Assembly: GCF_900142935.1 (NCBI RefSeq)
Contig: NZ_FSRS01000001.1
Span: forward strand, 568,001 to 632,000
Direction of reading: 5' to 3'
Origin: Rhodovulum sp. ES.010
Lineage (GTDB): Bacteria > Pseudomonadota > Alphaproteobacteria > Rhodobacterales > Rhodobacteraceae
DNA length: 64,000 bases
Shown: piece by piece, positions 52,470 to 61,698 of the stretch
Layout: every line of letters begins with the position of its first letter
Numbering within the stretch: the first letter of the stretch is position 1
The notes under the pieces: generated by a model
Database searches by the model: none
Told to the model about the DNA's origin: nothing
What the model saw: the letters and a program-made list of their open reading frames with translations, nothing else
Translations under genes and position numbers: made by a program

Positions 52470-53474
52470 TCACTGACCGAGCTTGCCGGTGACGAAGTCG
52501 TAGAGGTCCTGCGCGGGCAGGCCGCGGGCGCTCATCTCCTCGAGCCAGGCTTGCGTGGCGGGGTCGGCGGCGGCGGACTTGAAGGCGGCGAGTTCCTCGG
52601 TCGTGTAGGTCACCCGCTCGATCCCGCGCTCGTCCAGCGCCGGCCCCCACTTCGCCATCGTCTGGTTGTTGTAGTAGTCGATGTAGTGGTCCAGCGCCTC
52701 GTCCACCGACCCCATCAGCGCCTCGCGGTGGTCATCGGGCAACGCGTCCAGCGCGTCGGTGTTGACCACGACGGGGCAGTTCACCGTACCGGGGTTCATA
52801 TTCGTCGTCCACCAGGTGCCGGTTTCGATCGTGCCGAAGGACATGTGGGCGTGTGGCGCGAAGGACACCGCCTTGACCACGCCGGAATCCAGCGCCTGGC
52901 GCACCTCGGTCGCCGACATCGAGGTCGGCACCGCGCCGATCATTTCCATCGCCGCGCCGATCCCGCCGGTGGCGCGGACCGGCAGGCCCTGAAAATCGTC
53001 CAGGCTGTGGGGCACCTCGCCCACGCCGACGAAATTGTACTGCGGCAGCGGCGAGGGCATCACGAGCGTCGCGTTCCAGCGCGCCAGGTCCTCCACAACC
53101 GCCGGGTGATCGTAGAGCGCCATCGAAAGCTCGCGCTCCTGCTCCAGGCTTTCGACGCCGAGAAAGGGTAGCTCCAGCACGGTGATCGTGGGGTTCTTGT
53201 CGCGGTGATAGCCCGCGCAGAACTGCGCCATCTCGAAGGCGCCGATGGAAATGCCGTCGAGGTTCTCGGTATTCTTCGAGAGCCCGCCATAGGAGATGTT
53301 CAGCGTGAACGCGCCGTCGGTCTTCTCGCCGACGAGTTCCGCCAGCTTTTCGACATGCTCGGTGAAGGCGCGGCGCTTGCCCCAGAGCGAAACGTTCCAC
53401 TCGGTTGCCAGCGCCTCGCTGGCGAAGGCGAAGGTGATGCTCGCGGCTACGGCCGCGCCGGTCAGCGGTTTCAT
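52470..53474 (-). CDS. dctP: TRAP transporter periplasmic solute-binding protein
   Basis: 334 aa DctP-type receptor with signal peptide MKPLTGAAVAASITFAFASEALA. Domains follow the TRAP pattern: substrate-contacting WGKRRAFTEHVEKLAELVGEKTDGAFTLNISYGG near 32, DDFQGLPVRATGGIGAAMEMIGAVPTSMSATEVRQALDSGVV with the conserved Arg that binds a carboxylate, and GTWWTTNMNPGTVNCPVVVNTDALDALPDDHREAL. The start at 53474 is preceded by GGAGGACACGTCC. The conserved Arg points to a carboxylate ligand, not identified. The gene is divergent from the large membrane protein gene. Confidence 0.93.
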   Translation of the reverse strand: MKPLTGAAVAASITFAFASEALATEWNVSLWGKRRAFTEHVEKLAELVGEKTDGAFTLNISYGGLSKNTENLDGISIGAFEMAQFCAGYHRDKNPTITVLELPFLGVESLEQERELSMALYDHPAVVEDLARWNATLVMPSPLPQYNFVGVGEVPHSLDDFQGLPVRATGGIGAAMEMIGAVPTSMSATEVRQALDSGVVKAVSFAPHAHMSFGTIETGTWWTTNMNPGTVNCPVVVNTDALDALPDDHREALMGSVDEALDHYIDYYNNQTMAKWGPALDERGIERVTYTTEELAAFKSAAADPATQAWLEEMSARGLPAQDLYDFVTGKLGQ

Positions 53475-53615
53475 GGACGTGTCCTCCCAGTGTTCTTCAT
53501 TGGCGGCAGAGAGTAACGGCACGGGTCAGGGCGGCAAGGGAAAATTTCCCACCTCGGGGCTTCCGCCCTGCGCCCGGCTGCGCCACTCTTGCTGCGGACG
53601 AGCGAGGGCAGCGAC

Positions 53616-55163
53616 GTGAGCGGGCAGGACGGCGTCAGGGGCGGCAGCGACGGCCATATCGGCCACAACCTCGCGATCTGGGGCGTGGTGACGGGCGGTG
53701 CTGTGATGGCGGGACTGTTCGCTTTCCGGCCGCCTTGGTTTGTCTGGGCGGCCGGGGGCGGAGCGGCGTCACTCTGGCTCTTCGCGATACTGGGGCTGTC
53801 GGACGGGCCGAGCCGGGCGTTTCTCGCGGGGACTCTCAGGAAGTCGAGCTACACCCAGATCTACACCACGCTGACGCGGCGCAACGTGATGTGGGTCTGG
53901 CGGCGGCTTTGCGACGAGGCCAGCGACCGCGACGGCTGGCCGACCCTCTTCCGCGCCGCACTGACTTGGCGGCTTTATGACAAGGCCCTTCTGATCGCGG
54001 TGGCCTATCCGCTGCTCCTGCTGCTCGGGCAATGGCTCGTGACCGGGGTCGAGGGGCGGGTGGGTAGCGCTTTGGTGTTGCCCCGTGCAAGCCTCTGGCC
54101 CGACCGGATCGGTGCACTTGTCCCGTTTGCTATTCTGTCCCTCACATTATTGCCGCGGTCAATGCTCACAAAACAGGTTCGTCGTTTGGGTCGAAAGCGC
54201 GCGATTTCGCTGCTCATTCTAGGATTACTCTTCGCAGGCTTGGTTTTTGTAACAAGTGTTGGCGACGCCGTTGGAGCATGGGTCAAAGTGTCCGCCCTGC
54301 TTGTCGCATTTATGGTTGGGCTCTCCGTAAACTCCGGTGGGGCCTGGGGCGTGTCATTTGTTTTCCTCTTCCTTCTCGGTTTTTTCACCGTCGAGCTCAA
54401 GTCATTCGCAGCAATTCCGGCGCTATTACTGGTTGCTGTGGCAGGCTTTGCCTCAGAAACTTTGGCTAGTCGTCGGTTCGCGCGCTGGTGTGTAACCGTT
54501 CTGTTGGCATTTGTTGTTGTCTATTTGGCAGCAGTTCCCGAGATTTCCTGCTTATCGGAGAAGTATCGCAGCCTATTCCTGTTCCTCGCCGTCTTCCCGC
54601 TGCTCAACGCCCTCTTCGACGTCCTGTCCTACGCCGTCACGCTGTCGCTGTTGCGCCGGGGGTTGCGGGCGCGGTGGCCGTTTGTCTGGGGTCTGCTCGA
54701 CCTCCTGATCGCTTGCGTCCTGTTCCTCGGCCTCGGCGTAGCGCTGGTCGCCGCGATCCACGAGCTGAACCGGCTGGCCGGCGTTCCGCTGCTCGATCTC
54801 GGGGCGCTATTCGCGGGCGTGCGCGAGACGCCCGGCGCCTATGTCTGGCTCTACCTGATGCTGTTCTCGACCATCCTGCCCACCGCGCTGCATTTCCTGA
54901 TCAGCCTGCTCGGCCTTCAGGGTGTCTGGCCGCGCGCGTTCCGTCGCCCCGTCGCCCGCCTGATCGACCGCGCGCCCGACGCGCCGCTCTACGCGGTGCC
55001 CGCCGCCTTTTTTCTTGGGCTGGTCTGGACGCTTCCCCTGCTTCTGCTGGGCGCCGCGCTCTGGGGGATCTGGGCGTTCAGCGGCGGCTTCGTGATGGCG
55101 GTCCTTGGCCGGTATTTCGACCTCCTGCACTGGATCGCGGCCGTTCCGGTCGGGGCGCTGTGA
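53616..55163 (+). CDS. Large integral membrane protein of unknown function
   Basis: 515 aa protein with roughly twelve hydrophobic segments and no family I recognise. An N-terminal pair of helices (about residues 19-62) is followed by a cytoplasmic region with SSYTQIYTTLTRRNVMWVWRRLCDEASDRDGW. Two clusters of helices follow, and the C-terminus is hydrophobic. The GTG at 53616 is preferred because GAGGGCAGCGAC precedes it; a TTG at 53589 is possible. The central part (bases about 54115-54590) has far lower G+C than the rest. The protein could be a channel, transporter or stress-sensing membrane protein; no evidence decides this. Confidence 0.75.
   Translation: MSGQDGVRGGSDGHIGHNLAIWGVVTGGAVMAGLFAFRPPWFVWAAGGGAASLWLFAILGLSDGPSRAFLAGTLRKSSYTQIYTTLTRRNVMWVWRRLCDEASDRDGWPTLFRAALTWRLYDKALLIAVAYPLLLLLGQWLVTGVEGRVGSALVLPRASLWPDRIGALVPFAILSLTLLPRSMLTKQVRRLGRKRAISLLILGLLFAGLVFVTSVGDAVGAWVKVSALLVAFMVGLSVNSGGAWGVSFVFLFLLGFFTVELKSFAAIPALLLVAVAGFASETLASRRFARWCVTVLLAFVVVYLAAVPEISCLSEKYRSLFLFLAVFPLLNALFDVLSYAVTLSLLRRGLRARWPFVWGLLDLLIACVLFLGLGVALVAAIHELNRLAGVPLLDLGALFAGVRETPGAYVWLYLMLFSTILPTALHFLISLLGLQGVWPRAFRRPVARLIDRAPDAPLYAVPAAFFLGLVWTLPLLLLGAALWGIWAFSGGFVMAVLGRYFDLLHWIAAVPVGAL
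54115..54590. other. Low-G+C patch inside the large membrane protein gene
   Basis: Between about 54115 and 54590, A/T-rich codons predominate (for example, 54361-54420 is about half G+C), whereas both sides are typical of the window. The reading frame is preserved throughout. No repeats or mobile-element remnants mark the edges. A recombination import is the simplest reading. Confidence 0.65.
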
Positions 55164-55267
55164 CCGGCCTCCGCGCCGTCACGCCGGGATGATTGGACCC
55201 CGGCGTCGCATCGTGGTTAGGGTGCGCAACGCCATGAGAGTCGCGCCTTAACCGACGGAGGTTGTCC

Positions 55268-55561
55268 ATGTCCCGCCTGATCCCGCTTGTCCTGGTTGCC
55301 GGATTGGCCGGCTGCGTCGCGCAAAGCGGTTCGTCGCAGCTGGAGGTGCAGGTGACGCGCTCGCTGGAACTCGCGGGGGTGTCCGAAAGCTGTATCGCGG
55401 CGCTGTCGCAGCGCGATTTCGCGGCGCTGAAAGGGATCGCCCACGCCTCTGAAACGGGGGAAGGCATGAAAAACAAGAGGCTGAGGTTCCTGGCCGAACG
55501 CAAATGCGGGCAGACGCGGTCGATTGTTGTCGACGCGTTCGGCGCGCAGATCGGCGGCTGA
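55268..55561 (+). CDS. Small lipoprotein of unknown function
   Basis: 97 aa protein with a lipoprotein signal peptide (MSRLIPLVLVAGLAGC; lipobox LAGC) and a short soluble domain with two later cysteines (SESCIAAL and ERKCGQT) that might form a disulfide. The ATG at 55268 lies 6-12 bp after ACGGAGG. It stands alone between the membrane protein gene and the SLAC1-like gene. No function is known to me. Confidence 0.7.
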   Translation: MSRLIPLVLVAGLAGCVAQSGSSQLEVQVTRSLELAGVSESCIAALSQRDFAALKGIAHASETGEGMKNKRLRFLAERKCGQTRSIVVDAFGAQIGG

Positions 55562-55766
55562 GGGCGGCCCCGGACGCGGTCAGCGGACAGGGGTCAGAGC
55601 CGCCCGCCGAAGGACGCGGTGCCCGCGACAGGCGGGGCCTTCCGCTCGTGTTGGGCCCGGCTTGCCGCAATGGCCAGTTCCGTGCCGCGCAATCCCCGTG
55701 CTCGCCAACGCGCCCGGCGCCAGCAAGCCGCTTGCCCGGCCGCCCGGGCCGTGGCACATCGCCCGT

Positions 55767-56753
55767 ATGGCCAAAACACCGCCCCCGTTGTTTGCCCCGC
55801 GCCCGCGTTTCGGCGCGGCGACGCCGCCCGCGATCTTCGGCCCCGTGTTCGGCGCGCTCGGGCTGGGGCTGGCGTGGCGCGCCGCGGCGGAGGTCTTCGC
55901 CGTGCCTCCCGCGATCGGCGATCTCGTGCTCGGTGCGGTCACGCTTTTGTTCCTGTTCTGTGTCGTCGCCTACGGGGTCAAGGCGGCGCGCCGGCCCGGC
56001 GTCGTGGCCGAGGATTTGCGCATTCTCCCGGGCCGGGCCGGGCTATCGGCTGGGGCGCTCTCGATCTATCTCGTTGCGGCGAGCCTCGTCCCGCTCGCGC
56101 CCGGACTTGCGGCGCTGCTGCTCTGGGCGGGCTTGGCGATGCACGCCGTTCTGGCGGCGCTGGTGGTCCGCGTCTTCGCGTCCGCTCCGGCGGAGCAGCG
56201 CGCGGTGACGCCGGTCTGGCACCTGCAATTCGTCGGCTTCATCGTGGCCGCACTTGCCGCGGCACCCCTCGGTTTCGCGGGCCTGGCCAGTGCGCTGCTC
56301 CATGGGACCGCGGCGATGGCGGTGGCGATCTGGACGGTGAGCCTCGTCCAAATGGTCCGGCGGCGCGTTCCCGCGCCGCTGCGGCCGCTCCTTGCGATCC
56401 ATCTCGCCCCTGCATGCCTTCTTGCGACGGTGGCAGCCCTGCTGGGGCGGCCCGACGTCGCAGCCGCCTCGGGTCTGCTTGCCACGCTGATCCTGGCTGT
56501 CCTGCTGGTGCGGCTTCCGTGGCTTCTGCGGGCGGGGTTCTCGCCACTCTGGAGCGCCTTCACATTCCCGCTGGCGGCCTATGCGGGCATGGGGCTTGTC
56601 TTGGCGGCGGCCGGGCAGGGGGCGGCCTTCCGTCTCCTGGGTGGGCTTGCGCTGGTCGGCGCCACGCTTGCGATCCCACCCATCCTGATCGCGATCATGC
56701 GGAGCTGGGCCAAGGGCATTCTCGGCCCCAAGACGAACGCCGTGCAGGCCTGA
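55767..56753 (+). CDS. SLAC1/TehA-family anion channel or tellurite-resistance-like protein
   Basis: 328 aa protein with about ten membrane helices and the five-hairpin layout of the TehA/SLAC1 family. The N-terminus has PPAIFGPVFGALGLGLAWRAAAEVF, and later helices include TPVWHLQFVGFIVAALAAAPLGF and LLRAGFSPLWSAFTFPLAAYAGMGL, the last matching the conserved WSAFTFPL block. Such proteins conduct anions or export sulfite or tellurite oxyanions; the substrate here is open. The start at ATG 55767 follows GGCACATCGCCCGT, with no strong ribosome-binding site. Confidence 0.82.
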   Translation: MAKTPPPLFAPRPRFGAATPPAIFGPVFGALGLGLAWRAAAEVFAVPPAIGDLVLGAVTLLFLFCVVAYGVKAARRPGVVAEDLRILPGRAGLSAGALSIYLVAASLVPLAPGLAALLLWAGLAMHAVLAALVVRVFASAPAEQRAVTPVWHLQFVGFIVAALAAAPLGFAGLASALLHGTAAMAVAIWTVSLVQMVRRRVPAPLRPLLAIHLAPACLLATVAALLGRPDVAAASGLLATLILAVLLVRLPWLLRAGFSPLWSAFTFPLAAYAGMGLVLAAAGQGAAFRLLGGLALVGATLAIPPILIAIMRSWAKGILGPKTNAVQA

Positions 56754-56932
56754 TCGTTGGGTTGCCCGTTCCCGCGGTGGTCAGCCCCCGCGCAGTCCGA
56801 TGCGGAAACGCGTGGCTTTTCATCGCGTCACGCACACCGCGCCACCATCCCGCCGGCAAAGCCTGACAGCCATCCGGTTTCCCGCTACGCCCTCGTCTTG
56901 GACTGGGGTCAACCCGCGAAGGAAAAACAGGC

Positions 56933-57211
56933 ATGCAGGATCAGGCAGCCGATCGCTATGTCAGTTTCGTCGGCATCGGTTGCGATGGAAAGGCCGACCG
57001 GCTGATGGCCATGCTTGCCGCGGGCATGCAGGAGAGCGATTCGCGCTGGGTCGGGTATTTCACCCAGAAGCTGGCAGAAAAGGTTCGGATGGAAGACGAC
57101 AATCTGCGTTTCGTCGGCGCCCAGGTGAACACCCTCGCCGCCTTCTTCGAGGAGGTCGGCGACGACGTGGCCCAGGCGCTGCTGCGCGATTTCGAAGAGA
57201 CCTGCTGCTAG
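56933..57211 (+). CDS. cowN: CowN (N2-fixation sustaining protein) homologue
   Basis: 92 aa protein with DRYVSFVGIGCDGKADRLMA at the N-terminus, a middle helix segment and the ending VGAQVNTLAAFFEEVGDDVAQALLRDFEETCC. This matches what I remember of CowN, including the terminal double cysteine. In Rhodospirillum and Rhodobacter, CowN lets nitrogenase work in the presence of carbon monoxide. No nif, anf or CO-related genes lie in this window, so the protein is either part of a dispersed nitrogen-fixation set or has been kept without it. Confidence 0.78.
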   Translation: MQDQAADRYVSFVGIGCDGKADRLMAMLAAGMQESDSRWVGYFTQKLAEKVRMEDDNLRFVGAQVNTLAAFFEEVGDDVAQALLRDFEETCC

Positions 57212-57307
57212 GCAGGTATTCGCCGCGGCGCGGGACCCAAGCCGGAGGCGTGCCGGGCACACGCGCCGGAGGCCGGATTTGCCCTTCCCTTTTGTTCCGC
57301 CCCGTGA

Positions 57308-58795
<1,488 letters not shown>

Positions 58796-58840
58796 GCGTC
58801 TGTCCTCCGGTTGATGCCGGCCCGTGCGGTGTGCTCGGCT

Positions 58841-58857
58841 GCCCGCGATATGCGGGC
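58841..58857 (+). other. Small hairpin after guaB
   Basis: GCCCGC-GATAT-GCGGGC, 6-bp stem and 5-nt loop, 45 bp beyond the guaB stop, with no T-run after it. It could support transcript ending or processing. Confidence 0.4.
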
Positions 58858-59018
58858 GACCGGCGCCCCCGCAGAGACCCTCGCTTAAGGCACGCCACGA
58901 CCTGCCGCTGCCGTTAGACCCGCTTGCGCCGATTGAGAGCGGAAGGGCGACGTCCATGAGGCCGCAACGCCAACAGAACATGTGCGTTGCTTGACTGGGC
59001 AATCGTATCAGGCATTCG

Positions 59019-60230
59019 ATGGCGCAGTTTGTGGATCTGTGGAACAGCGCGGCCGTAACTTCCCTCGGCCTGTTCTGGATGGCGTTCTGGGCCTTCGGGC
59101 TCGGCTATCTTGTCTCGTCGATCGTCCAAGTTTTCGTCACGCGCGCGCGCATGCGCGGCAGCATGGGCGAGGACGGACCGAAGAGCGTGGCATTGGGCAC
59201 GGTCTTCGGGTTCATCTCCAGTTCGTGCTCCTTCGCGGCGCTGGCGACGACGCGCGCGCTGTTTGCGAAGCGCGCGGGCCTCGTGCCGTCGTTGGCTTTC
59301 CTTCTGGCATCGACAAACCTCGTCATCGAGCTTGGCATCGTTATCTCGGTCTTCCTGGCCTGGCAGTTCGTGGTGGCCGAGTACCTGGGTGGGCTGATGC
59401 TGATCCTGCTGATGTGGGGCGTGGTGCGGCTTACCTATCCCGAGCGCCTCACCGCGCAGGCGCGTGAACGGGCGCAGGTGGCGGAAGGCAGCGAGGAGCA
59501 GGAGGTGTCCGATTGGCGCAAGCTGGCCGCAAGCCTGGAGGGCTGGGGCCGCGTCGCGTCGCGCTACGTCATGGAATGGAAGATGGTCTGGAAGGACGTG
59601 ACCATCGGGTTCACCGTGGCCGGTATCATCGCCGCCTTCGTGCCGCGGGCGTTCTTCGAGGCGCTTTTTGTCGGTTCGGGACGTGGCGATCCGGCGCTCT
59701 GGCACTTGGCACTTCAGGCGGTTGTCGGGCCGGTGGCCGCTTTCTTCACCTTCATCGGGTCGATGGGCAACATCCCGCTGGCCGCGGTGCTCTATTCCAA
59801 CGGGGTCAGCTTCGCCGGGATCGTCGCCTTCATCTTCTCCGACCTCGTCGTTTTCCCGGTGCTGCGCATCCAGGCCACCTATTACGGCTGGCGGATGGCG
59901 GCTTACATCGCCACCGTCTTCCTGGCCGTCTTGGTGGCGACGGCGCTGATCGTGCATCTTGGCTTCGACGCGCTTGGCGTGCTGCCCGATCCGGCCGGGG
60001 CCGAACGCGTGATCGACAGGGAGTTCTTTACCATCGACTACACGCTGGCGCTGAACGTCTTGTTTGGCGCCCTTTCCTTGGCGTTCCTGGCCTGGAAGGC
60101 GCGGCGCCACGGGGTCGATGTGGCGCCGCCCTCTGCTTGGGGAGAGCGGATACTGTTCGGGCTCGCCCTTCTGTCCTTTGCCTGGCTGGGGCTCGGCGTG
60201 ATGGCGCCCGTCGTGCTTGGGGCTGCGTGA
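59019..60230 (+). CDS. Putative permease (DUF318/ArsP-like)
   Basis: 403 aa membrane protein with about ten helices in two halves separated by a charged loop (residues 148-190). The hallmark block is GTVFGFISSSCSFAALATTRALFAKRAGLVPSLAFLLASTNLVIELG, typical of the permease family that includes ArsP, in which an SSCS-type cysteine site handles organoarsenicals. A second repeat reads GPVAAFFTFIGSMGNIPLAAVLYSNGVSFAGIVAFIFSDLVVFPVL. Only one Cys is present (SSCSF) where ArsP has a pair, so the substrate may differ. No arsR-type regulator is adjacent. Confidence 0.82.
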   Translation: MAQFVDLWNSAAVTSLGLFWMAFWAFGLGYLVSSIVQVFVTRARMRGSMGEDGPKSVALGTVFGFISSSCSFAALATTRALFAKRAGLVPSLAFLLASTNLVIELGIVISVFLAWQFVVAEYLGGLMLILLMWGVVRLTYPERLTAQARERAQVAEGSEEQEVSDWRKLAASLEGWGRVASRYVMEWKMVWKDVTIGFTVAGIIAAFVPRAFFEALFVGSGRGDPALWHLALQAVVGPVAAFFTFIGSMGNIPLAAVLYSNGVSFAGIVAFIFSDLVVFPVLRIQATYYGWRMAAYIATVFLAVLVATALIVHLGFDALGVLPDPAGAERVIDREFFTIDYTLALNVLFGALSLAFLAWKARRHGVDVAPPSAWGERILFGLALLSFAWLGLGVMAPVVLGAA

Positions 60231-60447
60231 CGGTTTGACCGCCGCGCCGTCCGCTCAGTTCTTGCGATCAGAGGCATTTTCACACAGGAGGTAGGTACGT
60301 TCGGGCGCCGAAGTCGCGTTCGTCAGGCGATGGCGCGTTGCAATGGGGCAGGCCCGCCGGGAGATGTCCGTAGCCTGCCCGACAGGGGATGAACAAAATG
60401 AAAAGAAAACGTAATACGGCGACTTTCGTTGGGCGGAGCGGGCGACC

Positions 60448-61620
60448 ATGACCCCCGGCGCCCGGATCGCAGCGGCAGCGGACCTGCTCGACGGGTGGCG
60501 CGCGGGGGAGCCGGTGGAACGGCTGCTGACGACCTGGGCGCGACAGAACCGCTATGCCGGGTCGCGGGATCGTGCCGCGGTGCGCGACCACGTTTTCGAC
60601 GCGCTGCGCCGGTGGCGTTCGTCCGTGGCGCTCGGGGGCGCAGAGACTGGCCGCGGTGTCATGATCGGCTTGTTGCGCGGCCAAGGAATCGACCCGCGGA
60701 CAGTGTTCACCGGCGAGGGCCACGCGCCGGCTGTTCTCAGTGTAGAGGAAAACGCCGACGGCCTGGCACCGGATGCGCTATCCGAAGATGTGGCGTGCGA
60801 TTGCCCTGCCGCGCTGGCAGCGGATCTGCGCGCAAGCCTTGGCGCCGAGTTCCGCCCGGTGATGGAGGCGTTGCGCCATCGCGCCCCGGTCTTCCTCCGG
60901 GTCAACCTGCGCGCCGCTACCCCCGTCGGCGCGGCCGAGGCCCTGGCGCAGGACGGGATCGCGACACGGCCCCACGCCCTGTCGCCCACCGCGCTCGACG
61001 TCACGGCGAACGCCCGCCGCGTGCAGCGGTCCCGTGCCTTCTTGGACGGGTTGGTGGAGTTGCAGGACGCGGCCTCGCAGGCCGTGGCGGACATGATGCC
61101 CGCGGGCGGGGGCGCCCGCGTTCTCGACTATTGCGCGGGGGGCGGCGGCAAGACCCTGGCGCTCGCGGCGCGCGGCGAGGCGCGGTTCTTTGCCCATGAT
61201 GCCGACGCGGGCCGGATGCGTGACCTGCCCGCACGAGCCGCGCGGGCGGGCGTCGCGGTTGCTTGCGTCGCGACCGCGGACTTGGCGCAGGCCGCGCCGT
61301 TCGATTTGGTGCTCTGCGACGTGCCGTGCTCGGGCAGCGGCGCCTGGCGGCGGAGTCCGGAGGCCAAGTGGCGGACGACGCCCGACGATCTGGCTCGTCT
61401 CACGACGACCCAGGCGGCGATTCTGGATGCGGCCGCCACGCTTGTCGCGCCCGGGGGGCGTCTTGGCTACGTCACCTGTTCGCTGATCGAATCTGAGAAT
61501 GCCGCACAGGTGGCGGGTTTTCGCGCGCGGCATGCGGGTTGGCGAATCGAGGCCGAACGCCGGCTCACGCCGCTGGACGGGGGCGACGGCTTCTACGCCG
61601 CGGTGCTGGCGCGCATGTGA
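60448..61620 (+). CDS. RsmB/NOP-family RNA (cytosine-5) methyltransferase
   Basis: 390 aa protein with an N-terminal NusB-like region and a C-terminal SAM-dependent domain. LDYCAGGGGKTLALAARG is the SAM site, LCDVPCSGSGAWRR contains the product-release Cys294, and GYVTCSLIESENA has the catalytic Cys344, giving the two-cysteine m5C mechanism. It modifies rRNA, probably 16S position 967 or a neighbouring site. Its ATG overlaps the stop of a 20-codon upstream reading frame (ATGA) in an A-rich stretch. The gene order with guaB is common in the group. Confidence 0.9.
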   Translation: MTPGARIAAAADLLDGWRAGEPVERLLTTWARQNRYAGSRDRAAVRDHVFDALRRWRSSVALGGAETGRGVMIGLLRGQGIDPRTVFTGEGHAPAVLSVEENADGLAPDALSEDVACDCPAALAADLRASLGAEFRPVMEALRHRAPVFLRVNLRAATPVGAAEALAQDGIATRPHALSPTALDVTANARRVQRSRAFLDGLVELQDAASQAVADMMPAGGGARVLDYCAGGGGKTLALAARGEARFFAHDADAGRMRDLPARAARAGVAVACVATADLAQAAPFDLVLCDVPCSGSGAWRRSPEAKWRTTPDDLARLTTTQAAILDAAATLVAPGGRLGYVTCSLIESENAAQVAGFRARHAGWRIEAERRLTPLDGGDGFYAAVLARM

Positions 61621-61627
61621 CGGCGCA

Positions 61628-61643
61628 TTAACAAACGGTTAAC
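61628..61643 (+). promoter_or_regulatory. CtrA binding site upstream of cckA
   Basis: TTAACAAACGGTTAAC fits the CtrA consensus TTAA-N7-TTAAC exactly. It is 55 bp upstream of the proposed cckA start and just after the stop of the rRNA methyltransferase gene. CckA phosphorylates CtrA through ChpT, so the site implies feedback control of the relay by its own output regulator. Confidence 0.65.
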
Positions 61644-61698
61644 CGTGTGCGGCCCAGACTGGCCACCTCGACCGAATCCCCGCCGGAGCCCTCTTGCC

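Noticed and set aside
53538..53550. GGGAAAATTTCCC palindrome between dctP and the membrane protein gene as an operator
   Set aside because: It is a plausible 6-bp-arm palindrome, but it has no known regulator consensus and stands alone.
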